Shown: positions 1-6,076, counted from the first letter of the stretch. The stretch: 8,426 nt of DNA from Thauera sp. (GCA_023150215.1 JAKLLJ010000136.1:1-8426), one strand, 5' to 3'. Notes: generated from the letters alone by a model not told the origin. Numbers and translations: made by a program.

Positions 1-13
1 GGAGCAACGGCGC

Positions 14-373
14 TTGATACAGGCTCAGGAGGCGGCGACGACTCGCCGGGAGGGTCTGATTGTCGAGATGTCGATCCAGGCCGCGACCGAGGTCGCAAAC
101 AAGACCGCGACCAAGGCTGCAATCGCGATTCGTCGCAACCTGTCGAAGGTCCTTGCGTCAAACGCAGCGAAAGCGAAGCACGCCTCAAGCGCAAAGGCAG
201 CCGACAAAGTGGTCATGCGCGAGTACTGGGCCGATTGGCAGGTCAATCCTGAGCGATACGATGGGAAGGCGGCGTTCGCCCGCGACATGCTGGATAAATT
301 CCCCGACTGGTGTAATTCAAAGGTGATTGAAGGCTTTTGCCGGGACTGGGAGAAAGAGAAGCCAGTCAAGTAG
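14..373 (+). CDS. Small phage-type protein of unknown function (5' end uncertain)
   Basis: I do not recognise a named family. The C-terminal half (about residues 68-119) has the pattern REYW..WQ.NP..YDGKA.FARDML.KF, then a tryptophan- and charge-rich end. I associate this pattern with small proteins beside phage replication genes. The N-terminal half is rich in Ala, Lys and Arg and is probably helical. The TTG at 14 has GGAG at 1-4 as a possible ribosome site with a 9-base spacer. The frame is open to the window edge, so the gene may begin upstream; ATG 68 is another candidate but has a poor ribosome site. Codons are GC3-rich throughout, including before position 68. It lies just upstream of a terminator-like hairpin, so it is probably the last gene of its own transcript. 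No function can be assigned. Confidence 0.65.
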   Translation: MIQAQEAATTRREGLIVEMSIQAATEVANKTATKAAIAIRRNLSKVLASNAAKAKHASSAKAADKVVMREYWADWQVNPERYDGKAAFARDMLDKFPDWCNSKVIEGFCRDWEKEKPVK

Positions 374-378
374 TCACC

Positions 379-419
379 CTGCGCGCATGGTGGCCATCCT
401 GCGCGCAGCTTGGTTTTTT
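379..419 (+). terminator. Hairpin plus T-run between gene 1 and the replication operon
   Basis: CTGCGCGCA (379-387) pairs perfectly with TGCGCGCAG (400-408), giving a 9-bp stem. A smaller TGG/CCA pairing lies inside the 12-base loop. A run of six T (414-419) follows five bases later. The hairpin begins five bases after the stop codon of the upstream gene. The form fits a Rho-independent terminator, although the gap before the T-run is a little long. Its place just ahead of an early replication operon would also suit a phage antitermination checkpoint; that is inference. I see no convincing -35/-10 pair between it and position 474. Confidence 0.6.
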
Positions 420-473
420 CGTGCAATTTGCCGGCATGTAATGGCGTCCGTTCAGTCAAAACGGAGCCAGAAC

Positions 474-701
474 ATGCAAACCCAAACCATCCCGACCCCG
501 CGCACGGACTACGCGTCCATCCTGCGCAACTACTCCACCGACGAAGCAGCATCGCTTCTCAAGATTCGCCCGCAGACATTGCGCGCCGCCCTGTGCCGTG
601 ACGGGCATTACGCTGGCGTTCGTCCGCGCAAACTTCCCTCGCGCTTCCTGGCGTGGCCTGCGGACGAGATTGACCGCCTTCTGAATGGCGAGGTGGCCTA
701 A
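474..701 (+). CDS. Small excisionase/AlpA-like helix-turn-helix protein
   Basis: This 75-residue protein has a MerR/excisionase-type fold. Residues about 18-35 (YSTDEAASLLKIRPQTLR) form a helix-turn-helix. A basic wing follows (GVRPRKLPSRFLAW), and it ends PADEIDRLLNGE, the usual closing helix of AlpA-like proteins. Such proteins bind DNA as phage regulators or as directionality factors for excision. ATG 474 was chosen because GGAG (463-466) lies seven bases upstream; the in-frame ATG 441 has no ribosome site. The stop TAA (699-701) directly abuts the ATG of the next gene, so the two are probably coupled. As the first gene of the replication operon it could be a regulator of early expression. 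The DNA-binding call is well supported; the specific role is not. Confidence 0.75.
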   Translation: MQTQTIPTPRTDYASILRNYSTDEAASLLKIRPQTLRAALCRDGHYAGVRPRKLPSRFLAWPADEIDRLLNGEVA

Positions 702-1064
702 ATGCGAAGCGCCCGCCCCACCGAAGTGAATGCGAGCGCCTTGGAACCGCGCCGCCATTCTATCGCGCAAGATCTGTTTCCAGACACGCTTCCGCCCCGG
801 CCGCTCCCGATCTTCCCCGAGCCGAACAGCGTCAAGGAATCCGCACTGCTGGCGCTGGTCGATGGCGCCATTCGGCAATCTGGATTCGTCCGCTCGTGGC
901 GACTCGCCGCCTATGTCCGCTTCCTGAAGGATGACGGTTGGGCAATCGTCAGCCGTGAAGTCGCAGAGAACGGGCGCACGGTCGCCGAATACACGCTCGA
1001 CCTCCAGGACGACGCAACCCGAGAAGCCGCGGTGCGCTATCGCGTGCGCAAAGGGGGGGCGTGA
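702..1064 (+). CDS. Winged-helix protein of the phage replication region
   Basis: The protein has 120 residues. Residues about 1-42 are a proline-rich, probably disordered arm. Residues about 45-105 look like a winged helix of the type found in phage early regions (as in Pfam HTH_39): a helix ALLALVDGAIRQSG, a second helix in SWRLAAYVRFLKDDGW, then a strand-wing reading TVAEYTLD. Such domains probably bind DNA. The ribosome site GAGGTGG (690-696) lies inside the end of the previous gene. The stop TGA overlaps the next start as TGATG (1062-1066), so translation is probably coupled to the initiator-like gene. A run of seven G (1053-1059) just before this junction may act as the next ribosome site. 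Function beyond DNA binding is unknown. Confidence 0.75.
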   Translation: MRSARPTEVNASALEPRRHSIAQDLFPDTLPPRPLPIFPEPNSVKESALLALVDGAIRQSGFVRSWRLAAYVRFLKDDGWAIVSREVAENGRTVAEYTLDLQDDATREAAVRYRVRKGGA

Positions 1065-1663
1065 TGGCCCGAATCCGAACCATCAAGCCCGAACTTTGGA
1101 GTTCCGGGCAGATCGGCGACTGCTGCCTGAGTGCTCGCCTCACCTTCATCGGCCTGCTGAACTTCTGCGACGACAATGGCATCCACTCCGACTCTTCCCG
1201 CCGGATCAAGGCCGAGGTGTTCCCGCAGGACCTTGATGTGTCCGCCGACCACGTTGCCGCCTGGGTGGAAGAGTTGTGCCGCGCCGGACTCGTTGCGCGG
1301 TACTCGGCCCACGGCGAGCCGTACCTGATCGTCACAGGGTGGGACCGGCACCAGAAGATCGAGCGCCCGACCTACCGGCACCCGGCCCCAGACGGCACAG
1401 TCGGCAAGATCACCCCGGAAATTCGCCGACACATCGCCGAGGCATCAGCGAGGGCTCGCCGATGTTTCGGTTCGCATTCGTCGAATGATCGTCGCGAAAT
1501 CGGCGAAGGCTTGATGAGCCCTCGACCCCGGAATGGAATGGAGTCGAATGGAGATTCCCTAGCCAAGGAGGGGGGGGTTTGTTCACCTACCACCTCCATA
1601 GGGGATATAGAGGGGTGGGGTGACTTCACCGCAGACCCCGACGAAGAACGGGGTGCAGCATGA
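1064..1663 (+). CDS. Phage replication-initiator-like protein (MARIRTIKPE family)
   Basis: The 199-residue protein begins MARIRTIKPELWSS, a start seen in many phage proteins encoded where lambda has gene O. Residues about 20-95 form a winged-helix-like domain (helix around ARLTFIGLLNFCDDNGI, then AAWVEELCRAGLV and a wing ending in PYLIVTGW). The motif W.RHQKI.RPT (93-103) is also typical. Residues 130-199 are low-complexity and probably disordered. The DNA there carries GAATGGAG repeats and a palindrome, so this part may be shaped by an embedded origin. ATG 1064 is preferred over GTG 1061 because it gives the conserved N-terminus and overlaps the upstream stop. The downstream helicase start overlaps this stop as ATGA (1660-1663). 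A G8 tract (1570-1577) lies in the tail. The role in origin recognition is inferred from context. Confidence 0.75.
   Translation: MARIRTIKPELWSSGQIGDCCLSARLTFIGLLNFCDDNGIHSDSSRRIKAEVFPQDLDVSADHVAAWVEELCRAGLVARYSAHGEPYLIVTGWDRHQKIERPTYRHPAPDGTVGKITPEIRRHIAEASARARRCFGSHSSNDRREIGEGLMSPRPRNGMESNGDSLAKEGGVCSPTTSIGDIEGWGDFTADPDEERGAA
1475..1558 (+). repeat. Iteron-like repeats and palindrome inside the initiator gene (candidate origin)
   Basis: A perfect 13-bp palindrome CATTCG-T-CGAATG lies at 1475-1487. About 45 bases on, GGAATGG occurs at 1530-1536 and again at 1535-1541. GAATGGAG occurs at 1536-1543 and 1546-1553, exactly 10 bp apart. The palindrome half CGAATG is partly shared with the repeat unit (CGAATGG at 1545-1551). 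Lambda and related phages keep their origin as iterons inside the initiator gene, so this cluster in the low-complexity 3' half is a plausible origin. The repeats are seen; the origin role is inference. Confidence 0.45.
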
Positions 1664-3222
1664 ATGCCCCGCTCCATTCCGCCCTGGCTGGGGCCGGCAT
1701 CATCAGCCTGCGTGCGTATCAGTCGAATGTCGTCGATGCCACCCGCGCCGCCCTGCGCGCCGGTAAGCGCCGCGTGCTGGCCTACCTGCCCACAGGCGGG
1801 GGCAAGACCAGAGTAGCGACCGCCATCGCACAACTCACGCTCGCCAAGTCCGCCGGTCGCGTCATCGTCCTGGCGAACCGGAAGCAACTGGTGCACCAGT
1901 TCGCCGCCGCCCTGCGCGCCGCCGGCCTGGATGTGGGCATTGCTCAAGGCGAGAACACCGCCGGCCTGCATCATCGGGTGGTGGTGTGCAGCATCGACAC
2001 CATCCACGCCCGGAGCTACACGTTCGAGGACGTGGCGCTGTTCATCATCGACGAGGCGCACGCAGTCGCCGGCAGTGAGAAGTACCGGACCCTGTTGTTC
2101 AGGTACAACCGCGTTCCCGTCATCGGCCTGAGCGCGACGCCATTTGCCCGTGGTCTGGGCAAGAGCTATCCCGAGTTGGCGGACCGGCCTCTGTTCGAGG
2201 AGCTTGTGGTCGGCGCGACGGTGCAGCAGTTGGTCGACGACGGGTTCCTGACGTACCTGGAAATCTACTGTCCGAGCGCCCCGGACATGACGGGCGCGAA
2301 GACCTCGCGCACGGCCGAGGGTGAGCAGGACTACCGGCAAGCCGATATTGACGAGGCCGCCGACCGCCCCGAGCTGGTGGGCGACATCATCCGGCACTGG
2401 CTGAAGCTGGCAGGAGGCCGCAAGACCATCGCCTTCGCTTCGAGCATCGCCCACAGCAAGCACATCGTCGGGCAGTTCCAGGCCGCAGGGGTGACGGCCG
2501 AGCACCTTGACTGCTACATGGAGGACGACACCCGCGCCGACATTCTCGGGAAGTTCGAGCGTGGCGACTTCACGCTGCTGTCGAACGTGGCGCTGCTGTC
2601 GGAGGGCTTCGACGTGCCAGACACCGCCTGCATGATTTTGGCGCGTCCAACGAAGTCGCTGACGAGGTTCTTGCAAATGGTGGGCCGCGTGTTGCGCCCT
2701 GCACCGGGCAAAACTCACGCGCTGCTCCTGGATCACAGCGGCTCCGTCGAGCGAATCGGCCATCCGTTCGACGAGCTGCCGTTGGAATTGTGCGACGGCA
2801 ACCCGAACAAAGCCGGCAAACAGCAGCGCGAGAAGCCCGAGCCCAAGCCCTGCCCGAGCTGCAAGTTCGTCAAGCCGACGGGGGCGCACGAGTGCCCGAA
2901 GTGCGGATTCAAGCCCGAGCGGCAGAACGACATCGAGGTACGCGACGGCGAGCTGCAACGCTTCGACCGCAAGACCAAGAAGCCCGCGACGCCCGACCGC
3001 AAGCAGCACGTCTACAGCCAGTTGCTCCAGGTCGCGCGCAACAAGGGGTATTCACCCGGCTGGGTTGCCCACAAATACCGCGCAATGTTCGCTGTGTGGC
3101 CGCGCGGCATGCGCGATGTTCCGGCGGCGCCGACCTCTGAACTGCTGAACTGGCTGAGGTCGCAGCAGATTGCATCCGCCAAGGCCCGCGAAAAGCAGCA
3201 GGAGGGCCGCAACCATGTCTGA
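1660..3222 (+). CDS. SF2 DEAH-box DNA helicase with C-terminal zinc ribbon, phage type
   Basis: The 520-residue protein is an ATP-driven helicase of superfamily 2 (SSL2/COG1061-like). All core motifs are visible: Q-motif-like RAYQ (18-21), Walker A PTGGGKT (44-50), Walker B DEAH (131-134), motif III SAT (158-160), motif V SEGFDVP (314-320) and motif VI with the arginine finger QMVGRVLRP (339-347). A four-cysteine zinc ribbon follows (C398, C401, C412, C415). The C-terminus reads GWVAHKYRAMFAVWPRGM, a tail I associate with phage copies of this helicase. It probably unwinds DNA at the phage fork or origin. ATG 1660 overlaps the upstream stop, and GGGG (1650-1653) gives a usable ribosome site. 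The last eight bases overlap the primase start. No motif is damaged, so it should be active. Confidence 0.93.
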   Translation: MNAPLHSALAGAGIISLRAYQSNVVDATRAALRAGKRRVLAYLPTGGGKTRVATAIAQLTLAKSAGRVIVLANRKQLVHQFAAALRAAGLDVGIAQGENTAGLHHRVVVCSIDTIHARSYTFEDVALFIIDEAHAVAGSEKYRTLLFRYNRVPVIGLSATPFARGLGKSYPELADRPLFEELVVGATVQQLVDDGFLTYLEIYCPSAPDMTGAKTSRTAEGEQDYRQADIDEAADRPELVGDIIRHWLKLAGGRKTIAFASSIAHSKHIVGQFQAAGVTAEHLDCYMEDDTRADILGKFERGDFTLLSNVALLSEGFDVPDTACMILARPTKSLTRFLQMVGRVLRPAPGKTHALLLDHSGSVERIGHPFDELPLELCDGNPNKAGKQQREKPEPKPCPSCKFVKPTGAHECPKCGFKPERQNDIEVRDGELQRFDRKTKKPATPDRKQHVYSQLLQVARNKGYSPGWVAHKYRAMFAVWPRGMRDVPAAPTSELLNWLRSQQIASAKAREKQQEGRNHV

Positions 3223-4177
3223 ACGTCTGGATGTTCGCCAGATTGCACAGGGCCGCTGGAGGTCGATTCTGACGGTCCTGGGCATTGATGAGCGCGCCCT
3301 ATCCGGGAAGCACGGCCCCTGCCCGATGTGCGGAGGCAAGGATCGCTTCAGGTTCGACGACCGAGAAGGCCGGGGAACGTACTTTTGCAGCGGGTGCGGT
3401 GCTGGTGACGGTGTGCAGCTAGCGATGGGCATCACCGGCCTGTCGTTCCGCGACGTGGCGTGCGAGATTGAGCGTGTCGCCGGCACGGTTCGGCCGACCA
3501 CGGCCAAGTCCGATCGCAGCGACGAGGACAAGTTGAATGCGCTGCGCCGGGCGTTCCGGGAGTCCAGGCCCATCGCGCGCGGGGACGATGCTCATGCCTA
3601 TCTGGCTGGGCGCGGTCTGCGACTGCACGACTTGCCGGAGAGCATCCGCACGCACCCCGGCATGCAGTACCGGGACGGCGGCGCGGTGCTGGGCACGTTC
3701 CCGGCGATGCTGGCGACCGTGGCCGATGCGACTGGGCGCGCGGTGTCGATGCACCGGACCTACATTCAGGACTGCCAGAAAGCGCCCGTACCGGCCCCGA
3801 AGAAGTTGATGCAGGGGATGCCTCTCGCTGGCGCCGCAATCCGCCTGACGCCCGTTTCCCGAACCTTGGGAGTCGCTGAGGGGATCGAGACTGCGCTTGC
3901 TGCGTCCGAACTGTTTGAGGTGCCGGTGTGGTCTTGCGTCAGCACCACCGGCATCGAGTCATTCGAGACGCCCGAGGGCGTGGAGCACATAGTCATCTTC
4001 GCGGACAACGACGCCAACTTTGCCGGACAGGCTGCAGCGTATCGGGCAGCGTATCGGGCAGCGCATCGGCTGGCGCTCAAGGGCATCGAAGTTGAAGTCG
4101 TCATTCCGCCGAGCGTGGGGGATTGGCTCGACCGCTTGATTCAGACGAAACTGCGCGCCGGATCAGCATCCGATTGA
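3215..4177 (+). CDS. Zinc-finger/Toprim primase (P4 alpha N-terminal type), no helicase domain
   Basis: The 320-residue protein is a DnaG-type primase. The N-terminal zinc-binding domain has C36, C39, C58 and C61 (CPMCGGKDRFRF...YFCSGCGAGDGVQL), the Prim_Zn_Ribbon pattern of phage P4 alpha. The Toprim catalytic domain shows AEGIETALA (221-229) with the key glutamate, then FADND (262-266) with the two metal-binding aspartates, and GDWLD (302-306). It should make RNA primers for the phage fork. ATG 3215 is preceded by a strong AGGAGG (3200-3205, nine-base spacer) inside the helicase gene, with an 8-base overlap. P4 alpha itself continues into an SF3 helicase; this protein stops after Toprim, so unwinding is presumably done by the helicase encoded just upstream. 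A 12-bp tandem repeat lies near its end (4034-4069). Confidence 0.92.
   Translation: MSERLDVRQIAQGRWRSILTVLGIDERALSGKHGPCPMCGGKDRFRFDDREGRGTYFCSGCGAGDGVQLAMGITGLSFRDVACEIERVAGTVRPTTAKSDRSDEDKLNALRRAFRESRPIARGDDAHAYLAGRGLRLHDLPESIRTHPGMQYRDGGAVLGTFPAMLATVADATGRAVSMHRTYIQDCQKAPVPAPKKLMQGMPLAGAAIRLTPVSRTLGVAEGIETALAASELFEVPVWSCVSTTGIESFETPEGVEHIVIFADNDANFAGQAAAYRAAYRAAHRLALKGIEVEVVIPPSVGDWLDRLIQTKLRAGSASD
4034..4069 (+). repeat. Three tandem 12-bp repeats in the primase gene
   Basis: The unit GCAGCGTATCGG occurs at 4034-4045 and 4046-4057, with a third copy differing by one base (GCAGCGCATCGG, 4058-4069). It stays in frame and encodes AAYR-AAYR-AAHR in the helix after the Toprim metal site. The near identity points to recent slippage expansion. 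The number of units could vary between relatives without breaking the frame. Confidence 0.85.
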
Positions 4178-4201
4178 AGCTGTAGCAGGAGACGCGCCAG
4201 C

Positions 4202-4678
4202 ATGACCGACCACACGACAAAGCCCACGAAGAGCTCGGCCGAGATCGTCTTCGAGGCGATCCAGGATCTGCATGTGCATGAGCAGATCGTGACGCGCGAA
4301 ATTCTCGCCGAGCTGACCGGGCTGAAGCTGACGACGATTGACGACCGCCTCGCACATCTCGTGGACAACGGCCGCATCCGCCGGGTGCAGCGAGGGGTAT
4401 TCGTCCCGATGGAGCAGCACAAGCCGGCCCGGCCCATTTCGCGCACGCTCTGCCCGGACGGCACGACGGTGCTGGAGGTAGGTGATACGGTGATGATCCT
4501 ATCGCCGCGCGAGTCCCGCATGCTGGGCGAGGTCATGACCGGCGCCGCACAGCAGTTCGTCGCGATCGAGATTGGGCACGAGGGCGCGCGGCTCAATGCG
4601 GTGCTGTCCGCGCAGGTGAGCGACGTTCGGCGGGAGGTGCGCCAACTCCAGGACTGCCCGCCAGATGGGCGTGCCTGA
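4202..4678 (+). CDS. Winged-helix DNA-binding protein downstream of the primase
   Basis: The 158-residue protein has a helix-turn-helix with wing at about residues 14-70: helix SAEIVFEAIQDL, helix EILAELTGLKLTTIDDRLAHLVDNG, and wing RIRRVQRGVFVPM. This resembles GntR- or MarR-like replacement-of-wing domains that discriminate DNA sites. Residues 80-120 look like a small beta-rich domain (GTTVLEVGDTVMILSPRESRML), and 125-150 form a possible helix with heptad spacing, perhaps for dimerisation. ATG 4202 has AGGAG (4187-4191) ten bases upstream; the gap to the primase stop is only 24 bases, so it belongs to the same operon. It may be a late-acting regulator of early transcription or a replication accessory factor. 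The fold is reasonably clear, the role is not. Confidence 0.75.
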   Translation: MTDHTTKPTKSSAEIVFEAIQDLHVHEQIVTREILAELTGLKLTTIDDRLAHLVDNGRIRRVQRGVFVPMEQHKPARPISRTLCPDGTTVLEVGDTVMILSPRESRMLGEVMTGAAQQFVAIEIGHEGARLNAVLSAQVSDVRREVRQLQDCPPDGRA

Positions 4679-4741
4679 TGCGCTCCACGAGAAGGGGGCG
4701 CGCGAACTGCACCCGCTGCACTGATCGAGGGCGCTAACTCA

Positions 4742-4755
4742 TGCGAAAAATCGCA
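4742..4755. promoter_or_regulatory. Short A-loop palindrome upstream of the zinc-ribbon gene
   Basis: TGCGA-AAAA-TCGCA is a perfect inverted repeat about 110 bases before ATG 4865, in the only non-coding gap between the replication operon and the zinc-ribbon gene. It could be an operator or a small hairpin. No T-run follows, so it is not a standard terminator. The rest of the gap (4679-4864) shows nothing else I can name. Confidence 0.25.
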
Positions 4756-4864
4756 CATCGTAAAAACAGGCTGCATCCCAATGCTGGCGCGGGATGCGGG
4801 CGTTTCTGGGCTGCTTCCATGTGGTCAAGCTGCCTGATGGTTTCGGTAAATCTGCGGGGGCACC

Positions 4865-5461
4865 ATGGGCGGGCCGGATAGCGGGCGGCGCGGTGGACGC
4901 GACGTAACCGCCGACTATCGACGGCTCGACGTGCGGCAACTGCAACGGGCAAGAGTGCTGACACCAGGGTGGCGCGGCGGCTGGTGCTGGTATCGACGCG
5001 GTGAGAAGTGGGCCGAGATCAACATCGAGGTGGGCGAGGCGTCTCTCCAGTTGCGCTACCGTGCGACCGACCGGGGCGAATGGAAAGACTACGACTACAC
5101 GGTGCGGCTCAGTCGCAGCAGTTGCCACTATGGCGGTGAACGTCCATGGTTCCTGTGTCCGCACTGCGGCCGGCGCGTGGCGATCCTGTACGGCGGCGCG
5201 GTGTTCGCCTGTCGGCACTGCCGGGGCCTAGCCTACGAGGTGCAGCGGGAGGATCTGATGGACCGCATCGCCAGACGGGCTGACGCCATCCGGGATCGGC
5301 TAGGCTGGGAGGCTGGCATCCTGAACCCGGACGGCTGGAAGCCGAAGGGGATGCACTGGCGCACTTTCTGGCGACTGAAGGAAGAGCATGACCGGCTGAA
5401 GGGCGGCGCGCTGGGCGCGTGGGCGAAGCGGCTGGGCATGCTGGACAACATCGGGAGCTGA
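4865..5461 (+). CDS. Zinc-ribbon protein of the MGGPGSGR-type family, function unknown
   Basis: The 198-residue protein opens MGGPDSGRRGGR, followed by LDVRQLQRARVLTPGWRGGWCW. I recognise this layout from many proteobacterial mobile-element proteins with no assigned function. Residues 40-85 are beta-rich (GEKWAEINIEV, LQLRYR, YDYTVRLSRSSC). A four-cysteine zinc ribbon lies at 98-119 (CPHC, then CRHC 14 residues on), preceded by the conserved GGERPWFLCP. The tail is helical and basic (DRIARRADAIRDRLG, then KPKGMHWRTFWRLKEEHDRL). A nucleic-acid-binding role is likely but unproven. ATG 4865 has GGGGG (4856-4860) four bases upstream. The gene is complete and undamaged, in contrast with the sequence directly after its stop, where the same frame continues into a toxin-like remnant. 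Confidence 0.85.
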   Translation: MGGPDSGRRGGRDVTADYRRLDVRQLQRARVLTPGWRGGWCWYRRGEKWAEINIEVGEASLQLRYRATDRGEWKDYDYTVRLSRSSCHYGGERPWFLCPHCGRRVAILYGGAVFACRHCRGLAYEVQREDLMDRIARRADAIRDRLGWEAGILNPDGWKPKGMHWRTFWRLKEEHDRLKGGALGAWAKRLGMLDNIGS

Positions 5462-5482
5462 CGTGACCGCCGCCGACATTGG

Positions 5483-5776
5483 GTGCAGGTTCGCACGCCT
5501 GCGTTCAAGGAATGGTTTGGGGACTGGGGAAATGACCTTGCTGGACGAGATATTGAAGCGGGAAGGGATCGGTCCGGCAACGCCGCCGGAGACGGTTCCG
5601 GCCTCACTGACGGCCTGCGAAACGTTCGAGGAGGTGGAGCTGTATCTGACGTGGTGCTCGACCCCGATACACGGGAGCCGCGAGCTCTCGTCCACGGCAC
5701 CGCCGACGACATCACCGCCTTCGACCTGAGCCACGCAAACAGGAAGGATGCTGGTATCCAAGGCCGAGGTATCCAG
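5483..5776 (+). pseudogene. Remnant of an ADP-ribosyltransferase-like phage toxin domain
   Basis: In the frame that begins right after the zinc-ribbon stop, two blocks match my memory of the ART-type domains at the C-termini of MuF-like and polyvalent phage proteins. The first is VRTPAFKEWFGDW (about 5489-5527). The second is VVLDPDTREP, then LVHGTADDITAFDLSHANRKDAG (about 5645-5752), which holds the HGT motif expected near the NAD site, weakly continuing as GRGI. Between them are about 38 residues that look unlike the family and score better as coding in another frame. Downstream of about 5776 the similarity vanishes, so most of the catalytic domain is missing. No good ribosome site precedes GTG 5483. 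I read it as a broken fragment; family assignment is from motif memory. Confidence 0.55.
5532..5729 (+). CDS. Possible 65-residue protein nested in the toxin-like remnant
   Basis: Overlapping the toxin remnant in another frame, ATG 5532 opens MTLLDEILKREGIGPATPPE and continues with a plausible acidic helix (ACETFEEVELYLTW). Codons from 5532 to about 5657 are strongly G/C-ended in this frame; after that the other frame takes over. A longer version from GTG 5463, with GGGAG five bases upstream, is possible. The tail (about residues 51-65, Ser/Thr/Pro-rich) looks like out-of-frame translation. It could be a real small gene, or an inserted fragment that split the toxin-like domain. Not recognised. 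Confidence 0.3.
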   Translation: MTLLDEILKREGIGPATPPETVPASLTACETFEEVELYLTWCSTPIHGSRELSSTAPPTTSPPST

Positions 5777-5844
5777 CAGGGTATCCACGGAAACGCGGGC
5801 TCTGATCGATGGTTACCAGCGCATGGTTACCAGCTTGGTTACCG
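5753..5844 (+). repeat. Two triplets of short direct repeats, GGTATCC x3 and GGTTACC x3
   Basis: GGTATCCA occurs at 5753-5760, 5768-5775 and 5780-5787, start spacings 15 and 12. GGTTACC then occurs at 5811-5817, 5825-5831 and 5837-5843, start spacings 14 and 12; the first two extend to GGTTACCAGC and the third is GGTTACCGGC. The two units differ only by a swap of the middle T and A. The GGTTAC half also forms the arms of the palindrome at 6001-6015. The arrangement suggests a set of protein-binding sites such as iterons or operators. Confidence 0.7.
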
Positions 5845-6000
5845 GCAAAAACGGACTCTCAGACCGATCGAGAGGATGCGCCCTGTGGTGCGATCTGGCG
5901 GGGCTGAAACGCAACGCGAACGCAACACCGATGACGGCGATCAGCACCCGCAACCAGACCCCGCACACCGCCGGCTTTTCTTCCTGCTGGACGTGCTGGT

Positions 6001-6036
6001 GGTTACGCTGTAACCGATGCTGAGTGATCCGCACCC
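6001..6036 (+). repeat. Palindromic direct repeat, copy 1
   Basis: GGTTAC-GCT-GTAACC (6001-6015) is a perfect 6-bp inverted repeat with a 3-base centre. Together with the next five bases it gives 19 bases (6002-6020) identical to 7228-7246. The following 16 bases match the second copy at 11 positions. A 19-base exact match within a window of this size is far beyond chance. The palindrome could be a regulator operator; the pair could be the ends of an inserted segment. Confidence 0.8.
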
Positions 6037-6048
6037 TACACCAGCAAC

Positions 6049-6076
6049 GAGAACCGGCCATGCGCCGGTTTTCTTT
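6049..6076 (+). terminator. Rho-independent terminator
   Basis: GAGAACCGGC (6049-6058) pairs with GCCGGTTTTC (6064-6073) over ten positions including one G-T wobble, with a five-base loop. Three further T follow the stem's own T-rich end, giving TTTTCTTT. It would end + strand transcripts coming from the zinc-ribbon gene and the toxin remnant. In the opposite direction there is no T-run, so it should not stop the minus-strand gene. Confidence 0.7.

Noticed and set aside
25..552. Minus-strand open frame of 175 codons
   Set aside because: It runs across the upstream gene, the terminator hairpin and the excisionase-like gene, and it shows no recognisable domain.
1372..3009. A very long open frame on the minus strand (545 codons)
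   Set aside because: It lies antisense to the clearly real helicase, and its translation is low in structure and rich in Arg, Ala, Gly and Val. Long antisense frames are expected in GC-rich coding DNA.
4741..4881. Small + strand ORF of 46 codons starting MRKIAHRKNR
   Set aside because: It has no ribosome site, its later residues look random and it overlaps the zinc-ribbon start.
5748..6023. + strand ORF starting MLVSKAEVSSRVSTETRALI
   Set aside because: The first 35 codons look coding-like, but the ribosome site is too close to the ATG, the later part is Trp/Cys-rich noise and the repeats may explain the pattern. It could be a fragment of a real gene.
6001..6036. The palindromic repeat as an integron attC site
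   Set aside because: The arms do not fit the GTTRRRY / RYYYAAC core pattern and there is no integrase or cassette array.
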